From positions 558,001 to 622,000 of the forward strand of contig OY282378.1 in NCBI GenBank assembly GCA_958295835.1: a stretch of DNA of 64,000 nucleotides, given 5' to 3'. The stretch is from an uncultured Gammaproteobacteria bacterium (lineage in GTDB: Bacteria > Pseudomonadota > Gammaproteobacteria > HK1). Positions 55,043 through 64,000 of this stretch are shown one piece after another; positions within the stretch are counted from its first letter, which is position 1; each line of letters begins with the position of its first letter. Made by a program: the position numbers and the translations under genes. A model generated the notes under the pieces. The model was not told where the DNA came from, did no database searches, and saw nothing but the letters and a program-made list of their open reading frames with translations.

Positions 55043-56680
55043 ATGACCCTGACCGGCAACCCCTACGAGCACGGGCTCGACAAGCGACCCGCGAACTTCG
55101 TCCCCCTGTCCCCGATCGGCTTCCTGGAACGATCGGCGATGGTCTACCCGGACAAGACGGCGGTCGTATCCGGCGGCCGGCGATTCACCTACGCGGAGCT
55201 CTACGCGCGCTGCCGCCGCCTCGCCGGGGCGCTGGCGGCCCGCGGGGTCGGATCTGGCGACACCGTCTCGCTCATGGCCCCGAACGTCCCGGAGATGCTC
55301 GAAGCCCACTTCGGCGTACCCATGTCCGGCGCGGTGCTCAACGCGCTCAACTACCGGCTCGACGCGGACACCATCCGCTTCATCCTCGGCCACGCCGGGA
55401 CGAAGGTTCTGATCACCGACCGTGAATTCTCGCCGGTGGTCGCGCGCGCCCTCGACGGAATGGCATCCCCGCCGCTGGTGATCGACATCGACGACCCGAT
55501 GTGCGAGAGCGCCGGCGAGCGGCTCGGCGAGAAGGACTACGAGGCGTTCATCGACGGGGGTTCGTCAGAGTTCGAGTACCGCCTCCCGGATGACGAATGG
55601 CAGGCGATCAGCTTGGGCTACACGTCGGGGACGACGGGCGATCCGAAGGGCGTCGTCTGCCATCACCGCGGGGCGTATCTGAACGCCATCGGACAGATGC
55701 TCGCGTTCGGCATCGGCGCGCGCTCGCGCTACCTGTGGACGCTGCCGATGTTCCACTGCAACGGCTGGACCTACACCTGGGGGGTGACCGCGGCGGGCGG
55801 GACGCACGTCTGCCTGCGGGCCGTGGACCCCGCGCTGATCTTCCCCCTCATCGAGGAGCACGGGGTGACCCACATGTGCGGCGCCCCGATCGTGCTCAAC
55901 CTGCTGGTGCACGCGCCGGAGTCGGTCAAGCGCCGCTTCGGGCACGTGGTGGAGGTGGCCACCGGCGGGGCGGCGCCGCCGAGCGCGGTCATCGAGGCGA
56001 TGTCGGAGATGGGGTTCAACGTCACCCATCTCTACGGGCTCACCGAGACCTACGGGCCGGCCACCGTCTGCGCATGGCAGGAGGCGTGGGACGCCCTCGA
56101 CATGCAGGAGCGCGCAGCCCGGATGGCCCGCCAGGGGGTCCACTACCACACCATGCACGCGATGATGGTGGCGGACGCGCAGACGATGGCCGAGACCCCC
56201 CGGGACGGCGAGACCCTCGGCGAGCTGATGCTGCGCGGCAACACGGTGATGCGCGGCTACCTCAAGAACCCGAAGGCGACGGAGGAGGCGTTCCGCGGCG
56301 GCTGGTTCCATACCGGCGATCTCGCGGTGCGCCATCCCGACGGTTACGTCGAGGTCAAGGACCGCGCCAAGGACATCATCATCAGCGGCGGCGAGAACGT
56401 CTCCAGCCTGGAAGTCGAGGAATGCCTCTTCCGGCATCCGAAGATCATGGAAGCGGCGGTGGTCGCCTGCCCCGACCAGCACTGGGGCGAGACGGTCTGT
56501 GCGTTCGTGACCCCGCGCGACGGCGCCGACGGCCTCACGGAAGAAGAGGTGATGGTGTGGTGCCGCGAGCGCATCGCGCGCTACAAGATCCCGCGCACCG
56601 TGGTGTTCGGCCCGCTGCCGAAGACGTCGACGGGAAAGGTGCAGAAGTTCACGTTGCGCGAGCGGGCGAAGGCGCTTTGA
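55043..56680 (+). CDS. acyl-CoA ligase of the AMP-forming superfamily
   Basis: 545 residues. AMP-binding P-loop SLGYTSGTTGDPKGVVCHHR, the LYGLTETYGPATVC motif, WFHTGDLAVRHPDGYVEVKD and the catalytic Lys in KTSTGKVQKF are present. N-terminal NPYEHGLDKRPANFVPLSPI matches a widespread clade that includes methylmercaptopropionate-CoA ligase (DmdB), but many members act on other short or medium fatty acids. No DmdA or DmdC is nearby. The ATG at 55043 fits the family N-terminus. The 185-base gap upstream (54858-55042) shows no feature. Confidence 0.9.
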   Translation: MTLTGNPYEHGLDKRPANFVPLSPIGFLERSAMVYPDKTAVVSGGRRFTYAELYARCRRLAGALAARGVGSGDTVSLMAPNVPEMLEAHFGVPMSGAVLNALNYRLDADTIRFILGHAGTKVLITDREFSPVVARALDGMASPPLVIDIDDPMCESAGERLGEKDYEAFIDGGSSEFEYRLPDDEWQAISLGYTSGTTGDPKGVVCHHRGAYLNAIGQMLAFGIGARSRYLWTLPMFHCNGWTYTWGVTAAGGTHVCLRAVDPALIFPLIEEHGVTHMCGAPIVLNLLVHAPESVKRRFGHVVEVATGGAAPPSAVIEAMSEMGFNVTHLYGLTETYGPATVCAWQEAWDALDMQERAARMARQGVHYHTMHAMMVADAQTMAETPRDGETLGELMLRGNTVMRGYLKNPKATEEAFRGGWFHTGDLAVRHPDGYVEVKDRAKDIIISGGENVSSLEVEECLFRHPKIMEAAVVACPDQHWGETVCAFVTPRDGADGLTEEEVMVWCRERIARYKIPRTVVFGPLPKTSTGKVQKFTLRERAKAL

Positions 56681-56869
56681 GACGCTGTGGAATGACAACG
56701 GGATCGAGGCCACGGCCGGACCAGGCGGCGGGGTGTCATCTGCCGTGCCTGGTGCTGACTTGACCTTCCGTTGAAACAAGCTCGGAACGCAATTTCATGT
56801 ATCTATGTATTTTCAACCGATATCGAGTATCCAGTGCGATAGGTGCTTGATTTCAGGGCAGGCCGCCTG

Positions 56870-57362
56870 TGAAATCGCCCAACGATGTATCGACAAGTGT
56901 CAAAGTCAGGTCCTGTTCTTCGACGAATTCGATGCCGTGGGCAAGGAGCGCGGTGACGTGAACGAGACCGGGGAGATCAAGCGTATGGTGACCTCGCTCC
57001 TGATGCAGGTCGACGATCTCCCGAGCTACACGGTCGTCGTCGCCGCGTCGAACCATTCGGAGCTGCTCGACCGGGCGGTCCGGCGGCGCTTCCAGATCCG
57101 CCTGGAACTGCCCGCGCCCACGCAGGCGCAACTGGCGCGGTATTTCGATGCGTTCGCGCGCAAGACGGATCAGCCTCTGGGACGAAGCGCGGAGTCGATC
57201 GCCAAGTCCCTGGGCAACATCAGCTACGCGGAAGCGGAAGAATTCTGTCACGACATCCGCAGGCGCCTCGCCTTGTCGCCGGGAGAGGGCTCGGTCAAGG
57301 CGGTGGTAGCTGAGCAGTTGGCGCTGTGGAAGGCGAGAGCCCGCCAACAGGATCGTGCCTGA
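56870..57362 (+). pseudogene. AAA-family ATPase lacking its N-terminal half
   Basis: The recognisable part starts near CQSQVLFFDEFDAVGKERGD (Walker B with DEFD) and continues with GEIKRMVTSLLMQVDDLPSY, ASNHSELLDRAVRRRFQIRL (sensor 1 and arginine finger) and a helical lid. Walker A and everything before it are missing; the sequence before about 56870 is unrelated. A short frame from 56805 could express the fragment, but it cannot bind ATP. In intact systems this ATPase is followed by an S8 peptidase, as here. Confidence 0.7.
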
Positions 57363-57368
57363 TCCGAC

Positions 57369-58187
57369 GTGGCGGAATACCCTCTCCTTCCACTGCCCCA
57401 TCGGAGCCGGGCGAGCCGCCGGTGCCGCCGCTCTTCCCGCCAAGTAGCCCAACGCTGTCCCCCCAACGCCAAGGGCAACGCCTCGGTCCCAGGTTCGAGC
57501 GTCTTCAAACGATCCTGGCTTCCGACGAGAGCGGGCTTTCGCTTCGCGCCGATCCGTCCAGCATTGCGCCGGAACGCGCGCTCGTATTCGAGATCGCGGG
57601 CTCGATCGGCGACTTCTACCAGCTCGTCACGAGGATTCAAGGGCTCGAGTTTCTCGCCGACGAAGAGACGACGTTCGACCCGGACGAGGATTTCTTCGAG
57701 GTAGATACACGCAAAGGCAGACAGGGGCAGCCTCGAAAGGACAAGCCGGTGGGAGGCAGGCTGTATCTGGCCATGCCCGATGTCAGGGCGCTCCGGGAAT
57801 TGCTCCGGCTGTGGGACATCTGGCAGAGCGAAAGGGATCTTCCTCAAAGCGGCGGCTCCGAGTGCGGAAGGCGAGCGTGATCGGGAGTCTCCGACGGCGG
57901 GAACCAGCGCCGCCACGGCACTGGCGACAAGAGCCGCCCATCGAATCTTCGACGCGCTCATGGACACGGATGGCGGATCGCTGCATGGAGACCTGGACCC
58001 GCAGTACTACGCGGTCGTCATCAAGGCGATGCTCGTTCATCGAGCCAAATGGGGGAACCGGGCCGGTGCCCTGGATCAGTCGATCCGGTACGGGGTCGCG
58101 GTGACAATCGAGACCGGTGAAGGCATCGCTGTGTATGACGAGATCAGGACGCGACTCGGTATGCCTATTGCTGCCCCGATTCCGTAA
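57369..58187 (+). pseudogene. S8 peptidase remnant of the AAA/subtilase pair
   Basis: The start (GTG 57369, AEYPLLPLPHRSRASRR) is in one frame; by GPRFERLQTILASDESGLS the reading continues in another, and from GTSAATALATRAAHRIFDAL (the catalytic-Ser segment) it shifts again. The region between the N-terminal prodomain (ALVFEIAGSIGDFYQLVTRI) and the Ser motif, which should hold catalytic Asp and His, is deleted, and the C-terminus is cut off. Dead gene. It follows the ATPase fragment by 6 bases, preserving the operon order. Confidence 0.7.
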
Positions 58188-58366
58188 GAGCTGTGCAGAG
58201 CTTGAACCACGAGATGATCCTTCCAATGGAAGAATGGATCGATTCTCTTATGCAAGCAACAATAATCGGATTCTATCTCAGGAATAAGGAAGTCAGATGA
58301 CGGACGTCGATGCAATTCTCGATCACTCCAGAAGGCCTCAGACATTTCGGAAGGATCTCATCCAAA

Positions 58367-58661
58367 TCATCCCTCGCTTACCGAACGATGGAACATCTCT
58401 GAAAACCTTGCAGTCGAAAAGGCATATTCCTCACCGCGTCCGGCTGCGATCATGTCTCGCGCGGTGGCCTGAGCGGTGAACGGGCACGATCGAAGCATCT
58501 GGATCCGGAGCGGGTTCTGAGGCCACTCCCGGCGGTTGAGCGCCTCGACGGCCAGCTCGACGAGGAGCCGGTGGCGTGGTGCCGCGCTCGTTCGCAAGCG
58601 ATTCGATGCGTCGCCAATGCAGCTCATCGATCCGGATGTGTCTGGCGGGCGTCTTCGACAT
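58367..58661 (-). pseudogene. frameshifted ribbon-helix-helix antitoxin-like gene
   Basis: From ATG 58661 the frame reads MSKTPARHIRIDELHWRRIE up to SLANERGTT; the expected continuation LLVELAVEALNRREWPQNPL and TAQATARDMIAAGR is in another frame. Together they resemble a CopG-type small DNA-binding protein of about 95 residues. A frameshift near 58580 disrupts it, and the C-terminus is altered. No toxin partner is seen. Confidence 0.5.
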
Positions 58662-59360
58662 GGTCGGTGGTCTCCTCTGATTCGGCGCGGACGGAGCCGA
58701 TTCTTGTCACGAATCGTATCGAATTCGCGCCGGATGCCGTGCGAATTGTTCCACGAATCCACGGGGAAGCCGCGGGGTTTGCGCGAACCATCGAACGACC
58801 GAAATGCGCCATCCCACAACGGAGCGCAAATCTGACGAAGGTGCAGCGGGGACGCATACAGCGACCATAACGGTCGCTGTTGGCCGCTAGCTGTTGGCCG
58901 CTAAACGAAGGCATATCAAGCAGTTGTGAGAGCGACCGGAATAGTCGCTGCCATTTCCGGCACGACAGGACGTTGATTCGGCAGGATTCATCGCTTCCGG
59001 GAGCAGTTTTTCGCAGGCTGTCGCGGCTGTGGCTTGGCCGGCACCTTTGGTGCGTGGGGTGTGAGAACAGAACGCCGACTGGCGTCTGCATCGTCCTCCC
59101 GTCCTGCTCATGGGTTCGGGCCACACAAACCGTTGTAGCTCCAACGGGTTGGCCCGCACCGCGCTTGAGCGGCGGCGTCCGCCGCGCATGTGCGGAAACG
59201 GTTCCCGAACCGTCGCGCGGCTTCCGAACGTCAGTATAGGAAGCACGGTGAACGATGCAACCGTGCTCGGGTTGGCGACCGGAGACGGATCGCATATAAC
59301 GTGCAAGCGCCATCGCGGACGGCGCCTGCATGATGGGCCTCTCTCGGCGACAACGGGGCG
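58662..59360. other. non-coding interval with hairpins and a short tandem repeat
   Basis: No gene is supported in these 700 bases. Seen: two related inverted repeats with AGCGAC arms (58860-58878 and 58928-58946), a perfect 14-bp tandem repeat GCTGTTGGCCGCTA (58876-58903), and a long imperfect hairpin at 59117-59156 (arms CGGGCC/GGCCCG and AACCGTTG/CAACGGGTT). They lie upstream of the restriction gene and may be regulatory, or repeat debris. Confidence 0.45.
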
Positions 59361-62300
59361 ATGGTTGGAACGAACACGAAACTCATGGCGGCGGTCGAAA
59401 CGTACTTCGCCGACTTGCGGCGGGTGCGGGCTTCGGGCGGGGCGACCGGGGAGCGGTCGAGCTACGGCCCACTCGCGAACCTGCTGAACGCGGTCGGCGC
59501 GACACTCAAGCCGAAGGTGTTCTGCGTCGGCGAGTTGGCCGATCAGGGCGCGGGCCATCCCGACTTCGGCCTCTACGCGGCGAAGCAGGTTCAGAAAGGA
59601 CGTCCGCGCGAGGGGCAGGCGCCGGAACGCGGCGTGATCGAGGTGAAGGCGGCAGATGACGACGCATGGCTGACGGCGGCGTCCGATCAGGTCAGCCGCT
59701 ACTGGGGCCGCTACCGGCTGGTGCTGGTGACCAACACGCGCGACTTCGTGCTGGTGGGCGAGGATGCGGCGGGTCGTCCTGCGCGGCTGGAGAGCCTGCG
59801 GCTTGCGGACGACGCGGAGGATTTCGCCCGGTGTCTCGAACATCCCCGCGCCTTCGCCCGCGCGGTTGGGGCGGGGCTGGGCGAATATCTCTCGCGCGCG
59901 CTGTCGCACCGCGCGGCGCTGGCCGAGCCGCGGGATCTGGCGTGGGTGCTGGCGTCTTATGCCCGCGACGGGCTGGCGCGTGTCGAGGCGGCGGGCGACG
60001 CGCCGGCGCTGGCGGCGGTGCGCGGGGCCTTGAAGGAAGCGCTGGGGGTGCGCTTCGAGGGGGAGCGCGGCGCGCGCTTCTTCCGTTCGACCCTGGTGCA
60101 GACACTGTTCTACGGCGTGTTCTCCGCCTGGGTGCTGTGGGCGCGCCAGACGCCAGCGCCCGCGGGCAGGTTCGACTGGCGCACGGCGGTCTGGCACCTG
60201 CGCGCGCCGGTGCTGGCGGCGCTGTTCCAACAGCTATCGCAGCCCGGCCGGCTGCAACCGCTCGGTCTGGTGGAGGTGCTGGACTGGACGGCGGCGGCGC
60301 TGGACCGGGTGGACCGGGCGGCGTTCTTCTCGCGCTTCGATGAGGGCCAGGCGGTGCCCTACTTCTACGAACCCTTCCTGGAAGCCTTCGATCCCGCCCT
60401 GCGCAGGCAACTCGGCGTCTGGTACACGCCGGGGGAGATCGTCCGCTACATGGTGGCGCGGGTGGACAAGTCGCTGAAGGACGATCTCGGCATATCGGAC
60501 GGTCTGGCGGCTGAAAACGTCTACATCCTCGATCCATGTTGCGGCACGGGGGCCTATCTGGCGGAAGTCTTGCGCCGCATCGCGGCGAGCCTCGAAGGCC
60601 GGGGTCTTGGCGCACTCGTCGGCGCGCGCGTCAAACAAGCGGCGCTGGAGCGCGTGTTCGGCTTCGAGATCATGCCGGCGCCCTTCGTGGTGGCACATCT
60701 GCAGGTGGGCCTCGCCATGCAGGCGCTCGACGCGCCGCTCGCCGAGGACGGGACGGAGCGGGCCGGAGTCTTCCTCACCAACGCGCTGACCGGGTGGGAG
60801 CCGCGCGTCACGAAGCCGTTGCCGTTCCCCGAGTTCGAAGAGGAGCGGGACCGGGCGGAACGGGTGAAGCGCGAGGCGCCGATCCTCGTCATCCTCGGCA
60901 ACCCGCCCTACAACGGCTTCGCCGGCATGGCGGTGGACGAGGAACGGGAGCTCTCCGAAGGATACCGTTCGACGAAGCGGATACGCCGTCCGGAGGGGCA
61001 AGGCTTGAACGATCTCTACGTCCGCTTCTTCCGCATGGCGGAGCGGCGCATAGCGGAGAAGACGGGCCGTGGGGTGGTGTGCTTCATCTCCAACTATTCC
61101 TGGCTCGACGGGCTGTCCTTCACGGGGATGCGGGAACGCTACATGGAGGTGTTCGACACCATCCGCGTCGACTGCCTGAACGGGGACAAGTACAAGACGG
61201 GGAAGGTGGCGCCGGACGGTTCGCCGGACCCGAGCGTGTTTTCGACGGAAGGCGACCCGGTGGGCATCCAGGTGGGAACCGCGATCACGACCTTGGTACG
61301 CAAGGCGGACCACGCGCCGGCCGAGCGCCTCGGCTTCCGCCATCTGTGGGGACAGGCGAAGCGCGAAGAACTGCTGGCGACGGCGGAAGCGGCGCCGGGC
61401 GCGCTCTACGGCGACATCGCCCCGCTCCTGCCTCTCGGCCTGCCGTTCGTGCATACGGCGGTAAGCGACGGCTGGTTCGACTGGCCGGCCCTGCCGGAGC
61501 TATTTCCCGTGTCGTTCCCGGGAATCAAAACGGATCGAGATTCGTTTCTCGTCGACATCGACATCGACCGACTGGAGCCGCGGATCAGCGACTACTTCGA
61601 CCCTTCCATAAACCACGAAGATATTGCACGGCGCTACCCGGGCGCAATGCGAAACACTACCTCCGTGCAGTCGGACGCACGCAAGGTTCGGGACGCCCTG
61701 CTTGCACGCGGCGGGCCGAATGAAGACGGATTCATCCGGTGCGCCTACCGACCGTTCGATCATCGTTGGATGTACTGGGAAGCGGAATCTGGACTCCTGG
61801 CCCGACCGCGCCCGAACTACAAGCTGCATGTTTTCGAGGGGAATGTCTGGCTGTCCGCCGCCCAACATCTCCGAAAGGGCGCGGAGGAAGCGCAGACCTG
61901 CTTCATAAGGCACGCTGGCCAGCTACACCTGATCGAGCGTAGCGCCAGTCTGCTCCCCGCGTGGCTTCGCGACGACGGCGAAGCTGCGGGCCGCCGCCCC
62001 AACCTGTCGGGCGCGGCGCGCCGTTATCTCGACCACCTCGGGCTCTGCGTCGAGGACCTGTTCCACCATGTCCTCGCCACCTTGCACGACCCCGCCTACC
62101 GAACCGCCAACGCCGGGGCGCTACGCATGGAATGGCCGCGTATCCCGCTTCCCGGCTGGCCCGAAGGCGGCGATGCCGACGCGGCGGGCGCGCTCGCCCG
62201 TTCGGCGGCACGGGGTCGCGAGCTCGCCGCCCTCCTCGACTCCGACACGCCCGTCCCCGGCGTGACACAAGGCCCGTTGCGCCCGGAGAGCGCTGCCATC

Positions 62301-62705
62301 GCCGTCCCTGCCACCACGGACGGGCGCAACATGGCCGGCGGCGATTTCGCGCTGACCGCCGGTTGGGGCCATGTCGGTGCGGGTGGCGCCGTCATGCCCG
62401 GCCAAGGCCGCATCGTCGAACGTTCGTACACGCCGGAAGAACGGGCCGCCCTTGGCGACGCACTGCCCGCCCTGGGCGAAACCACCTTCGACGTGCACCT
62501 GAACGACCGCGCCTTCTGGCGCAACGTTCCCGCCGCCGTGTGGCGTTACAAGCTCGGTGGCTACCAAGTCCTCAAGAAATGGCTCTCCTACCGCGAACTC
62601 TCCATCCTCGATCGCCCGCTCTCGCCGAAGGAAACCCAGCACTTCGCCGACGCCGCGCGACGGATCGGAGCAATACTGTCGCCAAGGGTTTATCACAATG
62701 AATAA
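59361..62705 (+). CDS. single-chain type IIG/ISP-like restriction-modification protein
   Basis: 1114 residues. The N-terminal domain has a PD-(D/E)XK pattern: Asp in GHPDFGLY and E-V-K in RGVIEVKAADDDAW. The methyltransferase core follows: VWYTPGEIVRYMV, motif I ILDPCCGTGAYLAEVL and motif IV LVILGNPPYNGFAG. The C-terminal third carries the type ISP-like recognition region (RWMYWEAESGLLARPRPNY; YKLGGYQVLKKWLSYRE). One chain should recognise, methylate and cut DNA. No helicase domain was seen. ATG 59361 is used; ATG 59385 is possible. The stop overlaps the next gene's start by 8 bases. Base composition matches the chromosome, unlike its partner. Confidence 0.85.
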   Translation: MVGTNTKLMAAVETYFADLRRVRASGGATGERSSYGPLANLLNAVGATLKPKVFCVGELADQGAGHPDFGLYAAKQVQKGRPREGQAPERGVIEVKAADDDAWLTAASDQVSRYWGRYRLVLVTNTRDFVLVGEDAAGRPARLESLRLADDAEDFARCLEHPRAFARAVGAGLGEYLSRALSHRAALAEPRDLAWVLASYARDGLARVEAAGDAPALAAVRGALKEALGVRFEGERGARFFRSTLVQTLFYGVFSAWVLWARQTPAPAGRFDWRTAVWHLRAPVLAALFQQLSQPGRLQPLGLVEVLDWTAAALDRVDRAAFFSRFDEGQAVPYFYEPFLEAFDPALRRQLGVWYTPGEIVRYMVARVDKSLKDDLGISDGLAAENVYILDPCCGTGAYLAEVLRRIAASLEGRGLGALVGARVKQAALERVFGFEIMPAPFVVAHLQVGLAMQALDAPLAEDGTERAGVFLTNALTGWEPRVTKPLPFPEFEEERDRAERVKREAPILVILGNPPYNGFAGMAVDEERELSEGYRSTKRIRRPEGQGLNDLYVRFFRMAERRIAEKTGRGVVCFISNYSWLDGLSFTGMRERYMEVFDTIRVDCLNGDKYKTGKVAPDGSPDPSVFSTEGDPVGIQVGTAITTLVRKADHAPAERLGFRHLWGQAKREELLATAEAAPGALYGDIAPLLPLGLPFVHTAVSDGWFDWPALPELFPVSFPGIKTDRDSFLVDIDIDRLEPRISDYFDPSINHEDIARRYPGAMRNTTSVQSDARKVRDALLARGGPNEDGFIRCAYRPFDHRWMYWEAESGLLARPRPNYKLHVFEGNVWLSAAQHLRKGAEEAQTCFIRHAGQLHLIERSASLLPAWLRDDGEAAGRRPNLSGAARRYLDHLGLCVEDLFHHVLATLHDPAYRTANAGALRMEWPRIPLPGWPEGGDADAAGALARSAARGRELAALLDSDTPVPGVTQGPLRPESAAIAVPATTDGRNMAGGDFALTAGWGHVGAGGAVMPGQGRIVERSYTPEERAALGDALPALGETTFDVHLNDRAFWRNVPAAVWRYKLGGYQVLKKWLSYRELSILDRPLSPKETQHFADAARRIGAILSPRVYHNE

Positions 62706-63657
62706 GGATCATGATCGCGAGAAGGACGTAGAGGAGAAAGTCCCTGCAGTCCCTGATGAATCGGGGCTTGGTGAATCAGGTAACAAGCTCATGTTGAGGC
62801 TTCTCGGGCCTCTCGCCGATGAAGTGGGACAATATTTGGCTGACGGTTTTCGGCAATGGCGTTGGAGACGGGAAAATTTTGAGAAAGTCGCAGAACGGTG
62901 TGAGACGGAAAAAGTAGCCCGAGGTATTGAGGATAATTCGTTGACGGCGGTTTCTGAAGGTGATGCGTATCGCTTGACGAATGCTTGTTCGTTTGAAGAT
63001 AACGAAATCGCGCAAGAACTTTGGGCAGGTTTGATTACTAGCGCGGTTGACCCTGGTAAACAAGTTACAATGACGAGAGCATTTGTAGAAATTTTAAGGG
63101 CGATTGGCCCTGTGGAGGCGGGACTTCTTTTGGTACTTGATGAATATGACCGACGACCCAGACACCGTGCAATCAATATGGATTTTGCAAACCTCAATCA
63201 AATACAACTAAGTCAGGAAACTGAAAAAATCAAACAAGAACATGAAAAATGGGAAAACGAGTTGGAATTTCTGACAAATCGTATGTACCGACATTTCCCG
63301 AATGATCAGAGAGAAATAGCTATACAAAATCTATTTCGATTGCGTTGTATCGGCATGAGAACTGGTCGAAATTTGGATCAAAATACCACTCGGCGAGGGC
63401 TACCGGTCGGGGTAAGAGAGACAGAAGCGGCTCCCACATATGAGATATTTAGTAAAGCGGTGGATTATCTAGAAGCTTTGACATTGGTTGAATCCGGAAC
63501 AGGAAACTACAAACTGCTTTCTTTTTCATCACAATATCCTCTTCTAGAAACTATTCCAGAATTGAAATTTCAGCTTACTGATATGGGAAGATATTTGATC
63601 TCATTATGTATGACTCAAGAACTTAGGAGGAAAAGCAAATCAAATAATTCAGAATAA
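62698..63657 (+). CDS. Abi-alpha/DUF4393-like protein coupled to the RM gene
   Basis: 319 residues. LLGPLADEVGQYLADGFRQW, RRENFEKVAERCETEKVARG and SFEDNEIAQELWAGLITSAV follow the pattern of Abi-alpha (DUF4393) proteins linked to abortive infection. The ATG at 62698 lies inside the end of the restriction gene (8-base overlap), so translation is coupled. Composition is strikingly AT-rich compared with everything upstream, marking it as foreign. There is a predicted coiled coil around SQETEKIKQEHEKWENELEF. Probable role: a back-up suicide response if restriction fails (inference). Confidence 0.6.
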   Translation: MNKDHDREKDVEEKVPAVPDESGLGESGNKLMLRLLGPLADEVGQYLADGFRQWRWRRENFEKVAERCETEKVARGIEDNSLTAVSEGDAYRLTNACSFEDNEIAQELWAGLITSAVDPGKQVTMTRAFVEILRAIGPVEAGLLLVLDEYDRRPRHRAINMDFANLNQIQLSQETEKIKQEHEKWENELEFLTNRMYRHFPNDQREIAIQNLFRLRCIGMRTGRNLDQNTTRRGLPVGVRETEAAPTYEIFSKAVDYLEALTLVESGTGNYKLLSFSSQYPLLETIPELKFQLTDMGRYLISLCMTQELRRKSKSNNSE

Positions 63658-64000
63658 AGATTTGCTTCGGATTCTCTGTTATTTTATCTTCAATATGGTC
63701 GATTGTATAATTAGTGTCTGCCAGAAAACCCCCACTTCCACACGAGTTCTGCGACGCTCCGCCATACTGTCGGCGAGGTTTCAGCCACGGAGCCGGCGGC
63801 ACCGACACCACTGAAGGGCGCTCGGCGTCAAACCGGACCCCATCCCCGATGTCCGGGCACCGAAGGCCGTGCCCGTCTCCGTGTGCCGGACCGGGGGGCG
63901 ACATCCGCAGGTGAAGGCCGCGGTCAGGCAGCGCGGCGCCTTCGCCGTCGTTCGGCGTCACGCACGCGCTGTCGCACAAGCACACCGATGCGGTGCACGT
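63658..64000. other. window end, no gene recognised
   Basis: After the Abi-like stop an AT-rich tail of about 60 bases gives way abruptly to GC-rich DNA near 63720. Open frames exist on both strands but show no family features, and none has a convincing start. A gene may begin beyond the window. Confidence 0.4.

Noticed and set aside
51996..56680. DMSP demethylation pair (DmdA plus DmdB)
   Set aside because: The GcvT-containing protein has a full FAD dehydrogenase domain, as in dimethylglycine dehydrogenase, unlike DmdA, and no DmdC/DmdD genes follow.

Overview
The window is a high-GC bacterial chromosome segment. The gene set (acetolactate synthase IlvI/IlvH, ProU-type transporters, glyoxalase I, YdcF, an MmgE/PrpD protein, a dimethylglycine-dehydrogenase-like flavoprotein, acyl-CoA ligase, haloalkane dehalogenase, an autotransporter-like subtilase) suggests a Pseudomonadota, most likely an uncultured environmental or host-associated member. 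That assignment is inference; no rRNA or tRNA gene was recognised. The segment is littered with duplications, insertion-sequence scraps and decayed genes.

Region 1 (1-7.1 kb): the 3' part of an MmgE/PrpD gene, an ISAs1-like transposase scrap, then a ProU-type ABC transporter (binding protein, ATPase, permease) with an antiparallel DDAH/amidinotransferase-fold hydrolase between the binding protein and the ATPase. Region 2 (7.1-15.8 kb): an accessory island with a Clp-fold SDH-type proteinase, a coupled 67-aa protein, a 105-bp IS3-like miniature element, and a two-gene restriction-modification-like system (Eco57I-type methyltransferase plus PLD-nuclease/SNF2 helicase). Region 3 (15.9-19.1 kb): a second copy of ATPase and permease, collinear with the first at a constant offset of 12,084 bp, carrying a truncated hydrolase on one side and a truncated agmatinase on the other. 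The two 3-kb direct repeats flank the restriction island.

Region 4 (19.2-28.5 kb): a broken HEPN gene and its partner, then a seven-gene type III-B CRISPR operon: a double-CARF HEPN effector, Cmr1, an HD-less Cas10/Cmr2 with an intact GGDD motif, and Cmr3-Cmr6. All genes overlap by a few bases. There is no CRISPR array, cas1/cas2 or cas6 in the window. Region 5 (28.5-31.5 kb): Uma2 nuclease, Rpn-like and PIN remnants, a third and badly decayed permease fragment, and the intact agmatinase.

Region 6 (31.7-45 kb) is mainly metabolic: ilvI-ilvH with a leader terminator, a D-2-hydroxyacid dehydrogenase divergent from a RuBisCO-like protein fused to a cupin, amidohydrolase-thioesterase-sirtuin, a giant VPS10/sortilin-type repeat protein and a haloalkane dehalogenase. 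Region 7 (45-47.6 kb): a HEPN remnant, a 131-aa protein and a peptidase-dead ImmA/IrrE-like protein, bounded by a duplicated dehalogenase tail with an IS3-like end. Region 8 (47.6-56.7 kb): lipobox subtilase/beta-barrel protein, glyoxalase I, YdcF, a FAD-GcvT flavoprotein containing in-frame repeat insertions, and an acyl-CoA ligase. Region 9 (56.8-63.7 kb): a decayed AAA-ATPase/subtilase pair, a frameshifted antitoxin-like gene, then an intact single-chain type IIG/ISP restriction-modification protein overlapping a low-GC Abi-alpha-like gene.

The window thus alternates housekeeping metabolism with at least three antiviral loci (R-M pair, type III-B CRISPR, type IIG plus Abi-like) and several broken toxin or defence genes. 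The strongest leads are the CARF-HEPN-CARF effector, the RuBisCO-like/cupin fusion, and the direct-repeat-flanked restriction island.
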